This document shows, one piece after another, positions 8,394 through 17,525 of a stretch of 64,000 bases of DNA; the stretch's first letter is position 1; the number at the start of each line of letters is the position of its first letter. The position numbers and the translations under genes are program-made. The stretch comes from Nigerium sp. (GTDB lineage Bacteria > Actinomycetota > Actinomycetes > Propionibacteriales > Propionibacteriaceae), in contig JADJTH010000009.1 of assembly GCA_016711325.1 (NCBI GenBank), forward strand, positions 346,192-410,191. The letters are read 5' to 3'. The notes below the pieces were generated by a model, which ran no database searches, was not told the DNA's origin, and saw only the letters and a program-made list of their open reading frames with translations.

Positions 8394-9134
8394 TCAGCGA
8401 GACGGGTGGCCCCCGCGGCCCTTCAGGTCGGAGGGCAGATTCAAGGTGGGCCGCTGGCCGAACGCCGCCGCCGTGACGGCCTCCATGCGCGGATCGTCGT
8501 TCCAGGCCGCCCGCAGCCGCTCCTTGATCGCATGGGCCGCCCCCTCAGGGTTCGCGGCGCGCGTGATCGCCCCGCCGACCGCGACCCGCATCGCGCCGGC
8601 GCGTAGCACGGCACCGAGCGAGTCCTGGGTGATGCCGCCGACCGCGAACCACGGCTTGGACCGCGGGTGATACGCGGGCGCATTCCGGGCGACGTAGCGG
8701 ATCCGCTCCAGGCCCGGCCCCACCATCAGGAAGTCGACCTCGGGGTGCGCCAGCGCGACGTCGGTATCCGCGTCCGAGGAACACCGGCGACCGATCATCG
8801 TCCACTCTCCGACCAGCCGGCGGGTGCGGGCCGGATCGGCCTCTGCGTCGGCGAGCACGAACAGGTCGGGCGACAGTTGCGCGGCGCGCACCGGACGCCC
8901 GAAATAACCGGTAAGGCCCTGGGTGGCGCGAGCGGCCATGGTGATGGACGCCAAGCCCACCTCGGCGGTATCGTCGGCGATCGCGTCGGCCAGATCCTCG
9001 TCCAGCATCACGATGTCGGCACCACCGGCGTAACTGGCTTCGGCGAGCGCGCCCACGGCGTCCGGCTCATCGGGTGCGATGTGCATCAAGCGGGCGAGCC
9101 GGAGCCGGGCGGCGATCCCCATCAGTGCGGTCAC
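8394..9134 (-). CDS. thiE: Thiamine-phosphate synthase family protein, 246 aa
   Basis: Condenses HMP diphosphate and thiazole phosphate to thiamine phosphate. The TIM-barrel phosphate-binding end is visible as PWFAVGGITQDSLGAVLRAG and RVAVGGAITRAANP; DFLMVGPG also fits. The N-terminal half is more divergent than in standard ThiE: ADIVMLDEDLADAI replaces the usual quintet, and the nucleophile region IGRRCSSDAD is modified. A TenI-like relative therefore remains possible. The start is taken at GTG 9134; ATG 9122 is an alternative. It is divergent from the kinase gene, with about 116 bp between starts. Confidence 0.75.
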   Translation of the reverse strand: MTALMGIAARLRLARLMHIAPDEPDAVGALAEASYAGGADIVMLDEDLADAIADDTAEVGLASITMAARATQGLTGYFGRPVRAAQLSPDLFVLADAEADPARTRRLVGEWTMIGRRCSSDADTDVALAHPEVDFLMVGPGLERIRYVARNAPAYHPRSKPWFAVGGITQDSLGAVLRAGAMRVAVGGAITRAANPEGAAHAIKERLRAAWNDDPRMEAVTAAAFGQRPTLNLPSDLKGRGGHPSR

Positions 9135-9250
9135 AGGACCAGCCTGCCATAAGCACGGCGGGTCGTGCCCCTCCCCGGCCGGCGGGATGCCTAGACTCGG
9201 CTCCAGCCTGGCATGGCTACTCTTCCCCGACACTCATGCCGGAGAATCCT

Positions 9251-11296
9251 GTGACGTCTGAGCGCACCACCGGCCCCATCGGCCACGTTCTTGACGACCG
9301 CTACGAGGTCGTCAAGAAGTTGGCGCGCGGCGGCATGGCGACCGTCTACGTCGCCCACGACCTGCGGCTGTCGCGCACGGTCGCGATCAAGGTGATGAAC
9401 GACGGGCTCGGCGACACGGGCGAGTTCTCCGCCCGGTTCGACGCCGAAGCCCGGGCGGCCGCCCGCCTCACCCACCCGAACGTGGTCAGCGTCTTCGACC
9501 AGGGCTCCGACGACGGACGCCCCTACATCGTCATGGAGTACGTGCCCGGCTTCACGCTGCGGCAGGTGATCACCCGCGAGGCGCCCATGGATCCGCGCCG
9601 CGCGGTCGAGCTGATCGAACCGGTCTGCGCCGCGCTCGCCGCCGCGCACGCCGCGGGGCTGATCCACCGCGACGTGAAGCCCGAGAACGTCCTCATCTCC
9701 GAGCGCGGCCAGGTGAAGGTGGCCGACTTCGGCCTCGCGCGGGCTGTCACCGCGCAGTCGCACGCGGGCACGGCCGGCCTGGTGATCGGCACGGTCAGCT
9801 ACATCGCGCCCGAACTGGTCACCAAGGGCCGCGCCGACCCGCGCTCGGACGTCTACTCGCTCGGCATCGTGCTCTACGAGATGCTGACCGGACGCAAGCC
9901 GCACCGCGGAGACACCCCGATCCAGGTCGCCTACAGCCACGTGCACAACCAGATCGGGCCGCCGTCGTCCGAGGTGTCCACGACCTGGCGCGACGGGCGC
10001 GGCGGCATCCCGCCCTATCTGGACGCGCTGGTCACCACGGCCGCGAACCGCGACCGCCCGCTGCGCCCGCGCGACGCGGGTGTCCTGCTCGGGCACCTGC
10101 GCGCGGTCAAGGACGCCCTGGCCCGCGGCGTCGCCGACGACCCGGCGCTGGACGCCCGCGTGCGCCGGACGGAGCCCCACGAGGCGAGCGCCACCACGAC
10201 CGCCGTGCCGACGCTGCCCCCGCGCATGGGCGCCGAGCGGCAGTTCACGCCCGTCACGCCGGTCTCTCCCGCGTTCGACGTGACCGCCGACGGCGCGCCC
10301 TTCTACAGCAACGGCCCCACGCCCTACTCGCCGGCTTCGCCGCACACGCGGGCACTCCCGGCCCTGGACGAGGGCGCCGTCGTGCCCGCCACCGCATCCG
10401 GCACGCGCGACGTGGCCCGCTGGCGACGCTTCGCGGCGATCGTGGCCGTGCTGGCCGTCCTCGGCGGCACCGGTTGGGGCGGATGGTGGCTGGTCGAAGG
10501 ACGCTGGACGATCACCCCGGCGCTGGCCACCCTCACCCAGGGGCAGGCCGAGGACCAGGTCGCCGGGCTGGAGTTCACGCTGACCTTCCAGCAGGAATAC
10601 TCCGAGGACGTCCCCGCCGGCGCGATCATCCGCACCGAACCGGGCGGTGACCAGCGCGTCCTGCGCGGCGGCACGGTCACCGCGTGGCTGTCGCGCGGTC
10701 CCGAACGCTACGGCGTGCCCGACGTGACGCGGACGACGCTCGACGAGGCGACCCAGGCCATCGGCGAGAACTCACTGACCGTCGGCGACGTCGCCCAGTC
10801 CTACCACGACACCGTCGCCGAAGGACGCGTCATCTCCCAGGGCGTCGACCCGGGCACCCAGGCCAAGCGCGACACCCCCGTGTCGCTGGTGATCTCGCGC
10901 GGCCCGGCGCCGGTGGCGGTCGTCAGCTTCGTCGGCAAGCCGGCGTCCGAACTGGACGCGTGGGCCGGCGAGAACGCGATCCGCCTCTCCGTCGCGTCCG
11001 AGAACCACGACACCGTGCCGCGCGGTGCCGTGATCGCCCAGGATCCCGCCTCGGGCGAGGTGCGCCGCGGCGACGCCATGGCCGTCCTCGTGTCGAAGGG
11101 CCCGGTGATGGTCACCGTACCGACGGGGCTGCGCGGCCAGGGCCAGCAGGTGGCGTCCCAGCGGGTGCGCGACGCCGGGCTGGTGCCCGAGCTCAAGCGC
11201 GTGGTCCCCAACGGCCTGGGTTGGGTGATCGGGTCCGAGCCGGGCGAGGGCGCCAGTGTGCCCAAGGGATCGACGGTCATCCTCAATATCGTCTGA
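9251..11296 (+). CDS. PASTA-domain Ser/Thr protein kinase (PknB/PknL type), 681 aa
   Basis: Transmembrane signalling kinase. The kinase domain spans about residues 17-270, with invariant Lys47 (VAIKVM), HRDVKPEN around Asp141, DFG at 159-161 and GTVSYIAPE. A Pro/Thr-rich linker leads to one membrane helix at about 393-415. About four PASTA repeats follow (417-681; for example VPDVTRTTLDEATQAI) and would sense muropeptides or lipid II outside the cell. The GTG at 9251 is preceded by GGAGA at good spacing; TAGACT at 9192-9197 is a candidate -10. Location between thiE/metF-type genes and aroG resembles mycobacterial pknL, but PknL itself lacks this PASTA tail. Its last 14 bp overlap argE convergently. 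Confidence 0.92.
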   Translation: MTSERTTGPIGHVLDDRYEVVKKLARGGMATVYVAHDLRLSRTVAIKVMNDGLGDTGEFSARFDAEARAAARLTHPNVVSVFDQGSDDGRPYIVMEYVPGFTLRQVITREAPMDPRRAVELIEPVCAALAAAHAAGLIHRDVKPENVLISERGQVKVADFGLARAVTAQSHAGTAGLVIGTVSYIAPELVTKGRADPRSDVYSLGIVLYEMLTGRKPHRGDTPIQVAYSHVHNQIGPPSSEVSTTWRDGRGGIPPYLDALVTTAANRDRPLRPRDAGVLLGHLRAVKDALARGVADDPALDARVRRTEPHEASATTTAVPTLPPRMGAERQFTPVTPVSPAFDVTADGAPFYSNGPTPYSPASPHTRALPALDEGAVVPATASGTRDVARWRRFAAIVAVLAVLGGTGWGGWWLVEGRWTITPALATLTQGQAEDQVAGLEFTLTFQQEYSEDVPAGAIIRTEPGGDQRVLRGGTVTAWLSRGPERYGVPDVTRTTLDEATQAIGENSLTVGDVAQSYHDTVAEGRVISQGVDPGTQAKRDTPVSLVISRGPAPVAVVSFVGKPASELDAWAGENAIRLSVASENHDTVPRGAVIAQDPASGEVRRGDAMAVLVSKGPVMVTVPTGLRGQGQQVASQRVRDAGLVPELKRVVPNGLGWVIGSEPGEGASVPKGSTVILNIV

Positions 11297-12458
11297 GGTG
11301 CCCGATCAGCCTGTCGACGAACGCCTCGCACAGCGCGAGTTGCGCGGGATCGATGAACTCGTCGGGCTTGTGCGCCTGCGCGATGTCGCCGGGCCCGCAC
11401 ACGACCGTGGAGATCCCCGCCCGCGCGTAGACGCCCGCCTCGGTGCCGTAGGTGACCTTGGCGGGTTCCACCTGCAGACCGAGCTCGCGGCCGAGCGCGA
11501 CGACGGCGGCATCCTCGGGAGTGTCGAGTCCGACGGTCTGGGCGCGCACGTCGACCTCGACGCGAGCCGTGGCGTCCTCGGTGCGCATGGCCGCCTCGAT
11601 CACGCGGCAACGCTCGCGGAACGCCTCGATCTCGGCGGCATCCTGCTCGGGGGTGCCGATCGAGCGGAACTCCAGGGTGAGCGTGCACAGCGCCGGGACG
11701 ATGTTCACGCCGTTGCCGCCGGCGATCATCGTGACCGCGCCCGTGGTGGAGGGGATCGGGTAGGCCTCGTCGAAGGGGCCGTCGACCCGCCAGGCGTCGC
11801 AGCGGGCGCGCCAGTAGGCAACCAGGTCGGCGGCGTAGTGGATCGCGTTGACCCCGTGCGTGGGCAGCGAACTGTGGGCCGCCACGCCGTACAGGCGCGC
11901 GTCCAGCAGGTTGATCGACTTGTGGCCACGGATCATCCGCATCGACGTGGGTTCGCCCACGAAGCACACTCGCGGCGCGATCCCCGCCGAGGCCAGCGAC
12001 TCGACCAGGGGCCGCGCGCCCAGGCAGCCGACTTCCTCGTCGTAGCTGAGCGCCACGTGGACGGGTTCGGTCAGCGCGGTGCCGGCCAGGCGCTCCAGCG
12101 CCGCGATGACCACGGCGTTGAAGCCCTTCATGTCGGAGGTACCGCGGCCGTACAGCAGCCCGTCCCGCGCGGTGAGGGTGTACGGGTCGGACGTCCAGGG
12201 CTGCCCGTCGGTGGGCACGACGTCGGAATGCCCGCTCAGCATCACGCCCCCCTCGGTGCGGCCGTCGGCGTCCGGAACGGTGATCAGCAGGTTCGCCTTG
12301 ATCGCGTCGGCGTCCGGAAAGACGCCGACCGGAAGGCCGAGGCCACGGGCGTGCCCGGCGACCAGGTCGATCAGCGGCAGGTTGGAGTCGCGGCTCGTGG
12401 TGTCGAGCGCGACGAGCCGGCCCAGCCAGTCGACGACCGCGGGCGAAGGATCCGTCAT
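11283..12458 (-). CDS. argE: Acetylornithine deacetylase / M20-family metallo-deacylase, 391 aa
   Basis: Di-zinc hydrolase of the ArgE/DapE group. Metal ligands are visible in SGHSDVVP, GRGTSDMKG, DEEVGCLGA and CGPGDIAQAHKPDEF. TYGTEAGVYARAG and the 391-aa length fit acetylornithine deacetylase closely. It lies 10 bp downstream of the metallo-beta-lactamase-fold gene on the same strand, so the pair is probably one operon. No other arginine genes are nearby, so a related N-acyl substrate is possible. Confidence 0.85.
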   Translation of the reverse strand: MTDPSPAVVDWLGRLVALDTTSRDSNLPLIDLVAGHARGLGLPVGVFPDADAIKANLLITVPDADGRTEGGVMLSGHSDVVPTDGQPWTSDPYTLTARDGLLYGRGTSDMKGFNAVVIAALERLAGTALTEPVHVALSYDEEVGCLGARPLVESLASAGIAPRVCFVGEPTSMRMIRGHKSINLLDARLYGVAAHSSLPTHGVNAIHYAADLVAYWRARCDAWRVDGPFDEAYPIPSTTGAVTMIAGGNGVNIVPALCTLTLEFRSIGTPEQDAAEIEAFRERCRVIEAAMRTEDATARVEVDVRAQTVGLDTPEDAAVVALGRELGLQVEPAKVTYGTEAGVYARAGISTVVCGPGDIAQAHKPDEFIDPAQLALCEAFVDRLIGHLRRY

Positions 12459-12468
12459 GTCCCTCGCC

Positions 12469-13116
12469 TCAGGACGCCGGCGTCCACGGCCGCGACGAGC
12501 GCAGATCCTGGACGGCGGTGGGCGTCATCTCGTTGTAGCGGCCGAAGGCGAGGCCCCAGCCGCGCTCGGAGAGCAGCCCCTCGTGGATGCCGAACCCGTG
12601 CGGCGCGTTCAGCGCGCGCAGGAAGTCGACGTGCTCCTTCATCGCCGCCCACGGCCCCATCATCGGCACGCCGACCACGTCGACGCCCGCGGGGACCGCG
12701 TCCAGGCTGTCGCCGGGGTGGAAGAATGTCGGCTCGCCCTCGGCGCTCACCACGAGGCCGACGTTGCCGACGCGCGGGATGTCGCGGTGGATGATCGCGT
12801 GCAGTCCGCCGACGGCGTCGATGCGGACGCCGCCCAGCTCCACCGACTCGTCTTCGGCGATGCCCTGGGCGCGGTCGCCGAGATCGACGTGGGTGAGGAC
12901 GCCGGGCTCGACCCACACGGCGGCGTCCGGGTTGGCGGCGAGCAGTGCGCCCGCGTGCTGCGGATCGATGTGATCGGGGTGCAGGTGCGTGACCAGGATC
13001 GCGTCCAGGCCGGTCAGGCCGTGCCAGCGATCGGAGAAGTTGCCGGGATCGACGAGGATCCGCCGGTCCGCGACCTCGACCAGGACGGCGGAGTGCCCCA
13101 GGTGTGTGATCTGCAT
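12469..13116 (-). CDS. Metallo-beta-lactamase-fold hydrolase (UlaG/YcbL-like), 215 aa
   Basis: Metal-dependent hydrolase fold with MQITHLGHSAVLVEV at the start and the metal motif THLHPDHID (about residues 42-50). Further ligands occur in FFHPGDSL and FGIHEG. The 215-aa length fits the small cytosolic group; the substrate is unknown. ATG 13116 is fixed by a TATGCT box on the minus strand (13123-13128) ending 6 nt upstream, so the mRNA is probably leaderless. argE follows after 10 bp. Confidence 0.82.
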   Translation of the reverse strand: MQITHLGHSAVLVEVADRRILVDPGNFSDRWHGLTGLDAILVTHLHPDHIDPQHAGALLAANPDAAVWVEPGVLTHVDLGDRAQGIAEDESVELGGVRIDAVGGLHAIIHRDIPRVGNVGLVVSAEGEPTFFHPGDSLDAVPAGVDVVGVPMMGPWAAMKEHVDFLRALNAPHGFGIHEGLLSERGWGLAFGRYNEMTPTAVQDLRSSRPWTPAS

Positions 13117-13122
13117 GACCCC

Positions 13123-13128
13123 AGCATA
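13123..13128 (-). promoter_or_regulatory. -10 box TATGCT, leaderless start of the MBL-fold/argE operon
   Basis: It ends 6 nt before ATG 13116 on the minus strand, with no Shine-Dalgarno sequence. Confidence 0.55.
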
Positions 13129-13166
13129 GGTAGCCTTCGCACGCGCGTCACCGGCGCGGCGCCGGC

Positions 13167-14183
13167 TCAGGCGGCGAGGATTCCCGCCAGCACCCGGCCG
13201 GCGTCGGCGCATTGCCCGCCGGTGACGTCGCGGTGGGTCACCGCCCGGACGACGCGGGCGCCCACCGCGGACAACCGGACGCCCCGGGCGCCGGCCCGCG
13301 CGACCACCTCGCCGGCGGACAGCTCCCCGGTCGGCACGATCACGATGTTGGTCTCGGGCTCGGGAACCTCGACGCCGGCCGCGGTCAGCTCGGCGCTGAA
13401 GCCGCGCGCCGCGGCGTGGTCGGCCGCGAGCGGCGCGACGTGGTGGTCGAGCGCGTACAGGCACGCCGCCGCGAGCAGGCCGGCCTGGCGCCAGCCGCCG
13501 CCCAGCCGCTTGCGCAGGATCCGCGCGGACGCCATCTGCTCCGCGCTGCCGACCAGCACCGACCCGACCGGCGCGCCGAGGCCCTTGCTGAAGCAGACGC
13601 TCACCGTGTCGAACAGGCGTCCGTAGGTGTCCAGGCGGACGCCGGTGGCGACGTGCGCGTTCCACAGCCGAGCGCCGTCGAGGTGCAGCCCGACGCCGGC
13701 ATCGCGGCACAGGTCGCTCACCGCCGTCAGCGCACCAAGGTCCTGCACGGTCCCGCCGCCGAAGTTGTGGGTGTTCTCGATCGCGACGCAGGCGGTCGAC
13801 ACCAGATAGGGGCCGGCGTCCGGGGCCAGCAACTGCTCGACCGCGGCCGGCGACACCCGCCCGTCCGCGGTGACCCAGGTGCGCATGGTCACGCCCGTCA
13901 GTGCCCCGTGCGCGCCCATCTCGGCCCGCGCGATGTGCGCGCCGGAGTCGCAGAGCACCTCCTGGCCGGGCCGGACGTGCTGGGCGACACCGAGCACGTT
14001 GGCCAGCGAACCCGTGGCGCAGAACAGTCCGGCCTCGTGGCCGAGCAGCGTCGCCACCCGGGTCTCGAGTGCGGCGACGGTCGGATCCTCGCCGTAGACG
14101 TCGTCGCCGACCGCCGCGTCGGCCATCGCCGCGCGCATCGCGTCGGTCGCGACGGTGAGGGTGTCGGAACGGAGGTCGATCAT
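13167..14183 (-). CDS. ltaE: Low-specificity threonine aldolase (PLP), 338 aa
   Basis: Fold-type I PLP enzyme cleaving L-threonine or allo-threonine to glycine and acetaldehyde. Signatures are MIDLRSDTLT at the N-terminus, VYGEDPTVAALE, LHLDGARLWNAH, and the Schiff-base lysine in VCFSKGLGAPVGS. The C-terminal small domain is complete. Its ATG overlaps the aroG stop by one base (TGATG), so translation is probably coupled to aroG. Confidence 0.92.
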   Translation of the reverse strand: MIDLRSDTLTVATDAMRAAMADAAVGDDVYGEDPTVAALETRVATLLGHEAGLFCATGSLANVLGVAQHVRPGQEVLCDSGAHIARAEMGAHGALTGVTMRTWVTADGRVSPAAVEQLLAPDAGPYLVSTACVAIENTHNFGGGTVQDLGALTAVSDLCRDAGVGLHLDGARLWNAHVATGVRLDTYGRLFDTVSVCFSKGLGAPVGSVLVGSAEQMASARILRKRLGGGWRQAGLLAAACLYALDHHVAPLAADHAAARGFSAELTAAGVEVPEPETNIVIVPTGELSAGEVVARAGARGVRLSAVGARVVRAVTHRDVTGGQCADAGRVLAGILAA

Positions 14184-15571
14184 CACAGCTCGCGCGGGGT
14201 GAACTCCTGGACGGGGTTGACCCCGCGGCGGACGATGTCCTCGCGCAGGCGCTCGGCGAGGTAGAACGCCAGCTCGATGCCCTGGTCGCGGTTCAGGCGG
14301 GGGTCGCACGCCGTCTCGTAGCGGTCGGCCAGGTCGGCGTCCGTCAGTTCGTTGGCGCCACCGACGCACTCGGTGACGTTGTTGCCCGTCAGCTCGAGGT
14401 GGACCCCGCCCGGCCAGGTGCCGAGTTCGGCGTGCACGTCGAAGAAGCCGTCGACCTCGTCCCAGATCACCGGGAACGCGCGGGTCTTGTAGCCACGCTC
14501 GGTCGAGTAGGTGTTGCCATGCATCGGGTCGCACACCCACGCCACCTTGCGCCCGGTCGCCTCCACGGCCTCGATCAGCGGCGGCAAGGCTTCGCGCACC
14601 TTGTCGGCGCCCATGCGGGTGATCAGCGTGAGGCGTCCGGCTTCGGCGTGCGGATCGAGTCGCTCGACCAGCGCGCGGGCGGTGTCCGGTGTCGTGGTGG
14701 GGCCGAGCTTGATGCCGATCGGGTTGCGCAGCGCGGCGAGCAGGGCGATGTGGGCCCCGTCGAGCTGCCGGGTGCGCTCGCCGATCCACAGGAGGTGCCC
14801 CGACGTGCCGTACGGCGTGCCGGTGCGCGAGTCGATGCGGGTCAGCGCGTGCTCGTACTCCATGAGCAGCGCCTCGTGCGAGGCCCAGTAGTGGACGGTG
14901 CGCAGCGCGTCGTCGCTCACGCCGCAGGCGATCATGAACGCCATCGCGCGCTCGATCTCGGCGGACAGCTGCTCGTAGGTGGCCTCGACGGGGCTGTTGC
15001 GCACGAAGTCGGCGTTCCACGAGTGGACGGTGCGCAGATCGGCGAACCCGCCGCTGACGAACGCGCGCACCAGGTTCAGCGTGGCGGCGGAGTTGTTGTA
15101 CACCTCGACGAGGCGCCGAGGGTCGTGCGCCCGGGCTTCGGGGGTGAAGTCGATGCCGTTGACGGCGTCGCCGCGGTAGGACGGCAGGGTGACACCGTCG
15201 CGCGTCTCGGTGTCGCTGCTGCGCGGCTTGGCGTACTGGCCGGCGAGCCGGCCCACTTTGACCACGGGAACCTGCGCGGCGTACTGCAGGACGACCGCCA
15301 TCGACAGCTGCACGCGCAGGGCGTTGCGGATGTTCGCGGCGGTGACGGTGCCGAACGTCTCGGCGCAGTCGCCCGCCTGCAGCAGGAACGCGCGGCCGGC
15401 GGCGACGTCGGCGATGCGCGAGCGCAGGTCGTCGCACTCCCCCGCGAACACGAGCGGCGGACGCTGGCGCAGCTCCCCGACGGCGTCCGCGAGCGCCGCG
15501 GCGTCGGGGTAGTTCGGCTGCTGCGCTGCTCCGCGCGCGTGCAGGTCGTTCAGGGAAGGGATGTTCGGCAC
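14183..15571 (-). CDS. aroG: Class II 3-deoxy-7-phosphoheptulonate (DAHP) synthase, 462 aa
   Basis: First step of the shikimate pathway, joining PEP and erythrose-4-phosphate. Plant/mycobacterial class II signatures include LQAGDCAETF, GRLAGQYAKPRS, IGERTRQLDGAH, CDPMHGNTYS and GNNVTECVGG. The start is uncertain. GTG 15571 (MPNIPSLNDL) lies 6 nt after a TATCCT box and gives 462 residues, the length I recall for the M. tuberculosis enzyme. GTG 15619 would add 16 residues and overlap plsC. Downstream ltaE is coupled by a one-base overlap. Confidence 0.93.
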   Translation of the reverse strand: MPNIPSLNDLHARGAAQQPNYPDAAALADAVGELRQRPPLVFAGECDDLRSRIADVAAGRAFLLQAGDCAETFGTVTAANIRNALRVQLSMAVVLQYAAQVPVVKVGRLAGQYAKPRSSDTETRDGVTLPSYRGDAVNGIDFTPEARAHDPRRLVEVYNNSAATLNLVRAFVSGGFADLRTVHSWNADFVRNSPVEATYEQLSAEIERAMAFMIACGVSDDALRTVHYWASHEALLMEYEHALTRIDSRTGTPYGTSGHLLWIGERTRQLDGAHIALLAALRNPIGIKLGPTTTPDTARALVERLDPHAEAGRLTLITRMGADKVREALPPLIEAVEATGRKVAWVCDPMHGNTYSTERGYKTRAFPVIWDEVDGFFDVHAELGTWPGGVHLELTGNNVTECVGGANELTDADLADRYETACDPRLNRDQGIELAFYLAERLREDIVRRGVNPVQEFTPREL

Positions 15572-15577
15572 CACCCC

Positions 15578-15583
15578 AGGATA
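15578..15583 (-). promoter_or_regulatory. -10 box TATCCT, candidate leaderless start of aroG
   Basis: It ends 6 nt before GTG 15571 on the minus strand and lies just past the plsC stop region. Confidence 0.45.
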
Positions 15584-15587
15584 GTGC

Positions 15588-16334
15588 TCAGGAACGAGGG
15601 GCCGGCGCGGGTCCGCCACCGGGCCGGGGCTTGGTGCGGCGCTGGATCTCTTCCTCCGGCATGCCGCCGTACTTCACCGAGGTGGCGTAGGCGTCCACGT
15701 AGGACTGCCCGGTCAGCGTCTGGACCGCGGCCATCACCTCGTCGGTCACCCAGCGCAGCGTCGCGCGGTCGTGGTGCGCGTCGCGGTAGGCGGTGAAGTC
15801 GAGGGGCTTGCCGAAGCGGATGATCGGTTCGGTGGCCCACGGGATGCCGAGCCGCTTGCCGGTGAACTCGGTGTCGAGGATGCCCACCGGCACCACGACC
15901 GCGCCCGATTCGAGGGCGAGGCGCGCCACGCCGGTCTTGCCTTTGAACATGCGCCCGTCCGGGGAGCGGGTGCCCTCGGGGAAGACGCCCACCGCTCCCC
16001 CGGCGGTCAGCACCTCGAGGACCGGCCCGAGCCCGTCCGCGGACGCCCGGCCGCCCGAACGGTCCAGCGGCACCTGGCCGACGGCCGTGAGGAACCAGGC
16101 GACGACCTTGCTGACCACGCCCCCCTTGCCGCTGAACAGCTCCGCCTTGGCGGGGAACGTCACGCGGCGCTCGATCAGTGCGGGCATGACGAAGGTGTCG
16201 GCGGCGCCGACGTGGTTACCCGCCAGGATCACCGGTCCCGTCGCGGGGATGTTCTCCTCACCTTCGGTGCGTCCGCGGTAGCCGTGCTTGACCAGCGCCC
16301 GGAACGGGACCTTGAAGAACTCGTACCAGCCCAT
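15588..16334 (-). CDS. plsC: 1-acyl-sn-glycerol-3-phosphate acyltransferase family protein, 248 aa
   Basis: Membrane-associated acyltransferase transferring acyl chains to lysophosphatidate or a related acceptor. The catalytic motif NHVGAADTF matches the NHxxxxD pattern in relaxed form (about residue 40), and FPEGTRSPDG is motif III (about residue 118). The Pro-rich tail (TKPRPGGGPAPAPRS) is probably disordered. A strong AAGGAGGT lies 7 nt before ATG 16334. A mycobacterial homologue sits in the same position beside aroG; glycolipid acylation is possible there too. Confidence 0.85.
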   Translation of the reverse strand: MGWYEFFKVPFRALVKHGYRGRTEGEENIPATGPVILAGNHVGAADTFVMPALIERRVTFPAKAELFSGKGGVVSKVVAWFLTAVGQVPLDRSGGRASADGLGPVLEVLTAGGAVGVFPEGTRSPDGRMFKGKTGVARLALESGAVVVPVGILDTEFTGKRLGIPWATEPIIRFGKPLDFTAYRDAHHDRATLRWVTDEVMAAVQTLTGQSYVDAYATSVKYGGMPEEEIQRRTKPRPGGGPAPAPRS

Positions 16335-16444
16335 GTGTGTGACCTCCTTGACCCGAAAGCCTAGGGCCTGGTGCGGGAGTCTCGAGGGACGCCCGCGTCG
16401 TCCAGGGCGTGCCCCGGCCGGACGCCGCCGCCAACGCGCTCGTT

Positions 16445-16450
16445 TACCAT
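16445..16450 (+). promoter_or_regulatory. -10 box TACCAT, leaderless start of the esterase gene
   Basis: It ends 6 nt before ATG 16457. It favours this start over an upstream in-frame ATG. Confidence 0.55.
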
Positions 16451-16456
16451 GGCGTC

Positions 16457-17224
16457 ATGGTGAACCCGGAGCACATGCGCGCCTTCCATGCCGACGGCAG
16501 ACCGGTCGGGGTGCTGCTGTGTCACGGCTTCACCGGATCTCCGGCGTCCATGCGCGAGTGGGCCGAGCGACTCGCCGCGGCGGGGTACACGGTGGCTGTG
16601 CCCCGGCTGCCCGGTCACGCGACCGTGTGGCAAGAGCTGAACATCACCGCCTGGCAGGACTGGTACGACTGCGTGGACGCCGAGTACCGGGCGTTGCGGG
16701 CGCGCTGCGACCGGGTGTTCGTCGCCGGCCTGTCCATGGGCGGCTCACTGGCACTGCGGCTGGCCGAGCACCATCCGGACGTGGCAGGGCTGATGCTGGT
16801 CAACCCCGCGCTCGGCGCGGTCGACCCGAAGGCGCGCTTCTCCGGGTTGCTGAAGCACCTCGTCCCGGGGGTGCGCTCGGTGGGCAACGACATCATGCGT
16901 CAGGGCGTCGACGAGGGTGCCTACGAGACGACGCCCGTCGCCGGCGTGCATCAACTGTTCAAGCTGTGGACCGACGTCCGCTCGTGCCTCGACCTGGTTA
17001 CCTGTCCGGTCATCCTGTTCCGCTCGTCGGTCGATCACGTCGTGCCGGGGTGGTCCTCCGACACCATCGTCCGGCTCATCTCGTCGCTGTCGATCACCGA
17101 GGTCACGCTGAACGACAGCTACCACGTCGCGACGCTGGACAACGATCGCGAGGTCATCTTCGAGCGTTCGCTCGCCTTCCTCGACGAACTCGTCGGCGCG
17201 GACGCCCCGGGCGCGTCCGTGTAG
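16457..17224 (+). CDS. Alpha/beta-hydrolase, Est30-type carboxylesterase/monoacylglycerol lipase, 255 aa
   Basis: Serine hydrolase with the nucleophile elbow GLSMGGS (about residues 90-96), oxyanion segment LLCHGFTGSP, acid in RSSVDHVVP and histidine in DSYHVATLDND. The last motif is characteristic of thermophilic Est30-like esterases. There is no signal peptide, so it is cytosolic. It probably hydrolyses short-chain acyl or monoacylglycerol esters. It is divergent from plsC (about 120 bp apart), which makes a lipid connection plausible but unproven. Confidence 0.87.
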   Translation: MVNPEHMRAFHADGRPVGVLLCHGFTGSPASMREWAERLAAAGYTVAVPRLPGHATVWQELNITAWQDWYDCVDAEYRALRARCDRVFVAGLSMGGSLALRLAEHHPDVAGLMLVNPALGAVDPKARFSGLLKHLVPGVRSVGNDIMRQGVDEGAYETTPVAGVHQLFKLWTDVRSCLDLVTCPVILFRSSVDHVVPGWSSDTIVRLISSLSITEVTLNDSYHVATLDNDREVIFERSLAFLDELVGADAPGASV

Positions 17225-17236
17225 CCCGGCCCGAGC

Positions 17237-17512
17237 TCAGTCGCCCAACGAGAAGGCCGCCTCGAGGTCGTGCGTCGAGTAGGCGCGGAACGCGAGGTGC
17301 GTGAGGGTGTTCTGCACGCCGGGGATCTTGTTGATCGTGCCGACGACCACGTCGGAGATCGCCTCGACGCCGCGGGTGCGCACGATCGCGATCAGATCGA
17401 CCTCGCCCGTGACCGAGTACACCTCGGTCACGCCCTCGATCGCGGCGACCTCGACGGCGATCTCGCCCACCCGCGCGGGCTCGGTGGTGATGAAGACGAT
17501 GGCGGTGTTCAT
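17237..17512 (-). CDS. Stand-alone Lrp/AsnC ligand-binding (RAM) domain protein, 91 aa
   Basis: The sequence MNTAIVFITTEPARVGEIAV, then EVYSVTGEVDLIAIVRT and LAFRAYSTHDLEAAF, is the alpha-beta RAM domain that senses amino acids in Lrp regulators. The DNA-binding helix-turn-helix is absent. Such short proteins form ring oligomers and may modulate full-length Lrp paralogues or bind small molecules. ATG 17512 follows a TAGTGT box (17520-17525) by 7 nt. Its promoter overlaps the 3' end of the nuclease gene. Confidence 0.85.
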   Translation of the reverse strand: MNTAIVFITTEPARVGEIAVEVAAIEGVTEVYSVTGEVDLIAIVRTRGVEAISDVVVGTINKIPGVQNTLTHLAFRAYSTHDLEAAFSLGD

Positions 17513-17519
17513 GGCGCTC

Positions 17520-17525
17520 ACACTA
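17520..17525 (-). promoter_or_regulatory. -10 box TAGTGT, leaderless start of the RAM-domain gene
   Basis: It ends 7 nt before ATG 17512 and overlaps the stop codon of the upstream nuclease gene. Confidence 0.5.

Noticed and set aside
15572..15619. Longer aroG start at GTG 15619 as the primary annotation
   Set aside because: It would overlap plsC by 32 bp and lacks a ribosome site. The GTG at 15571 has a well-spaced -10 box. The longer form is kept as an alternative only.
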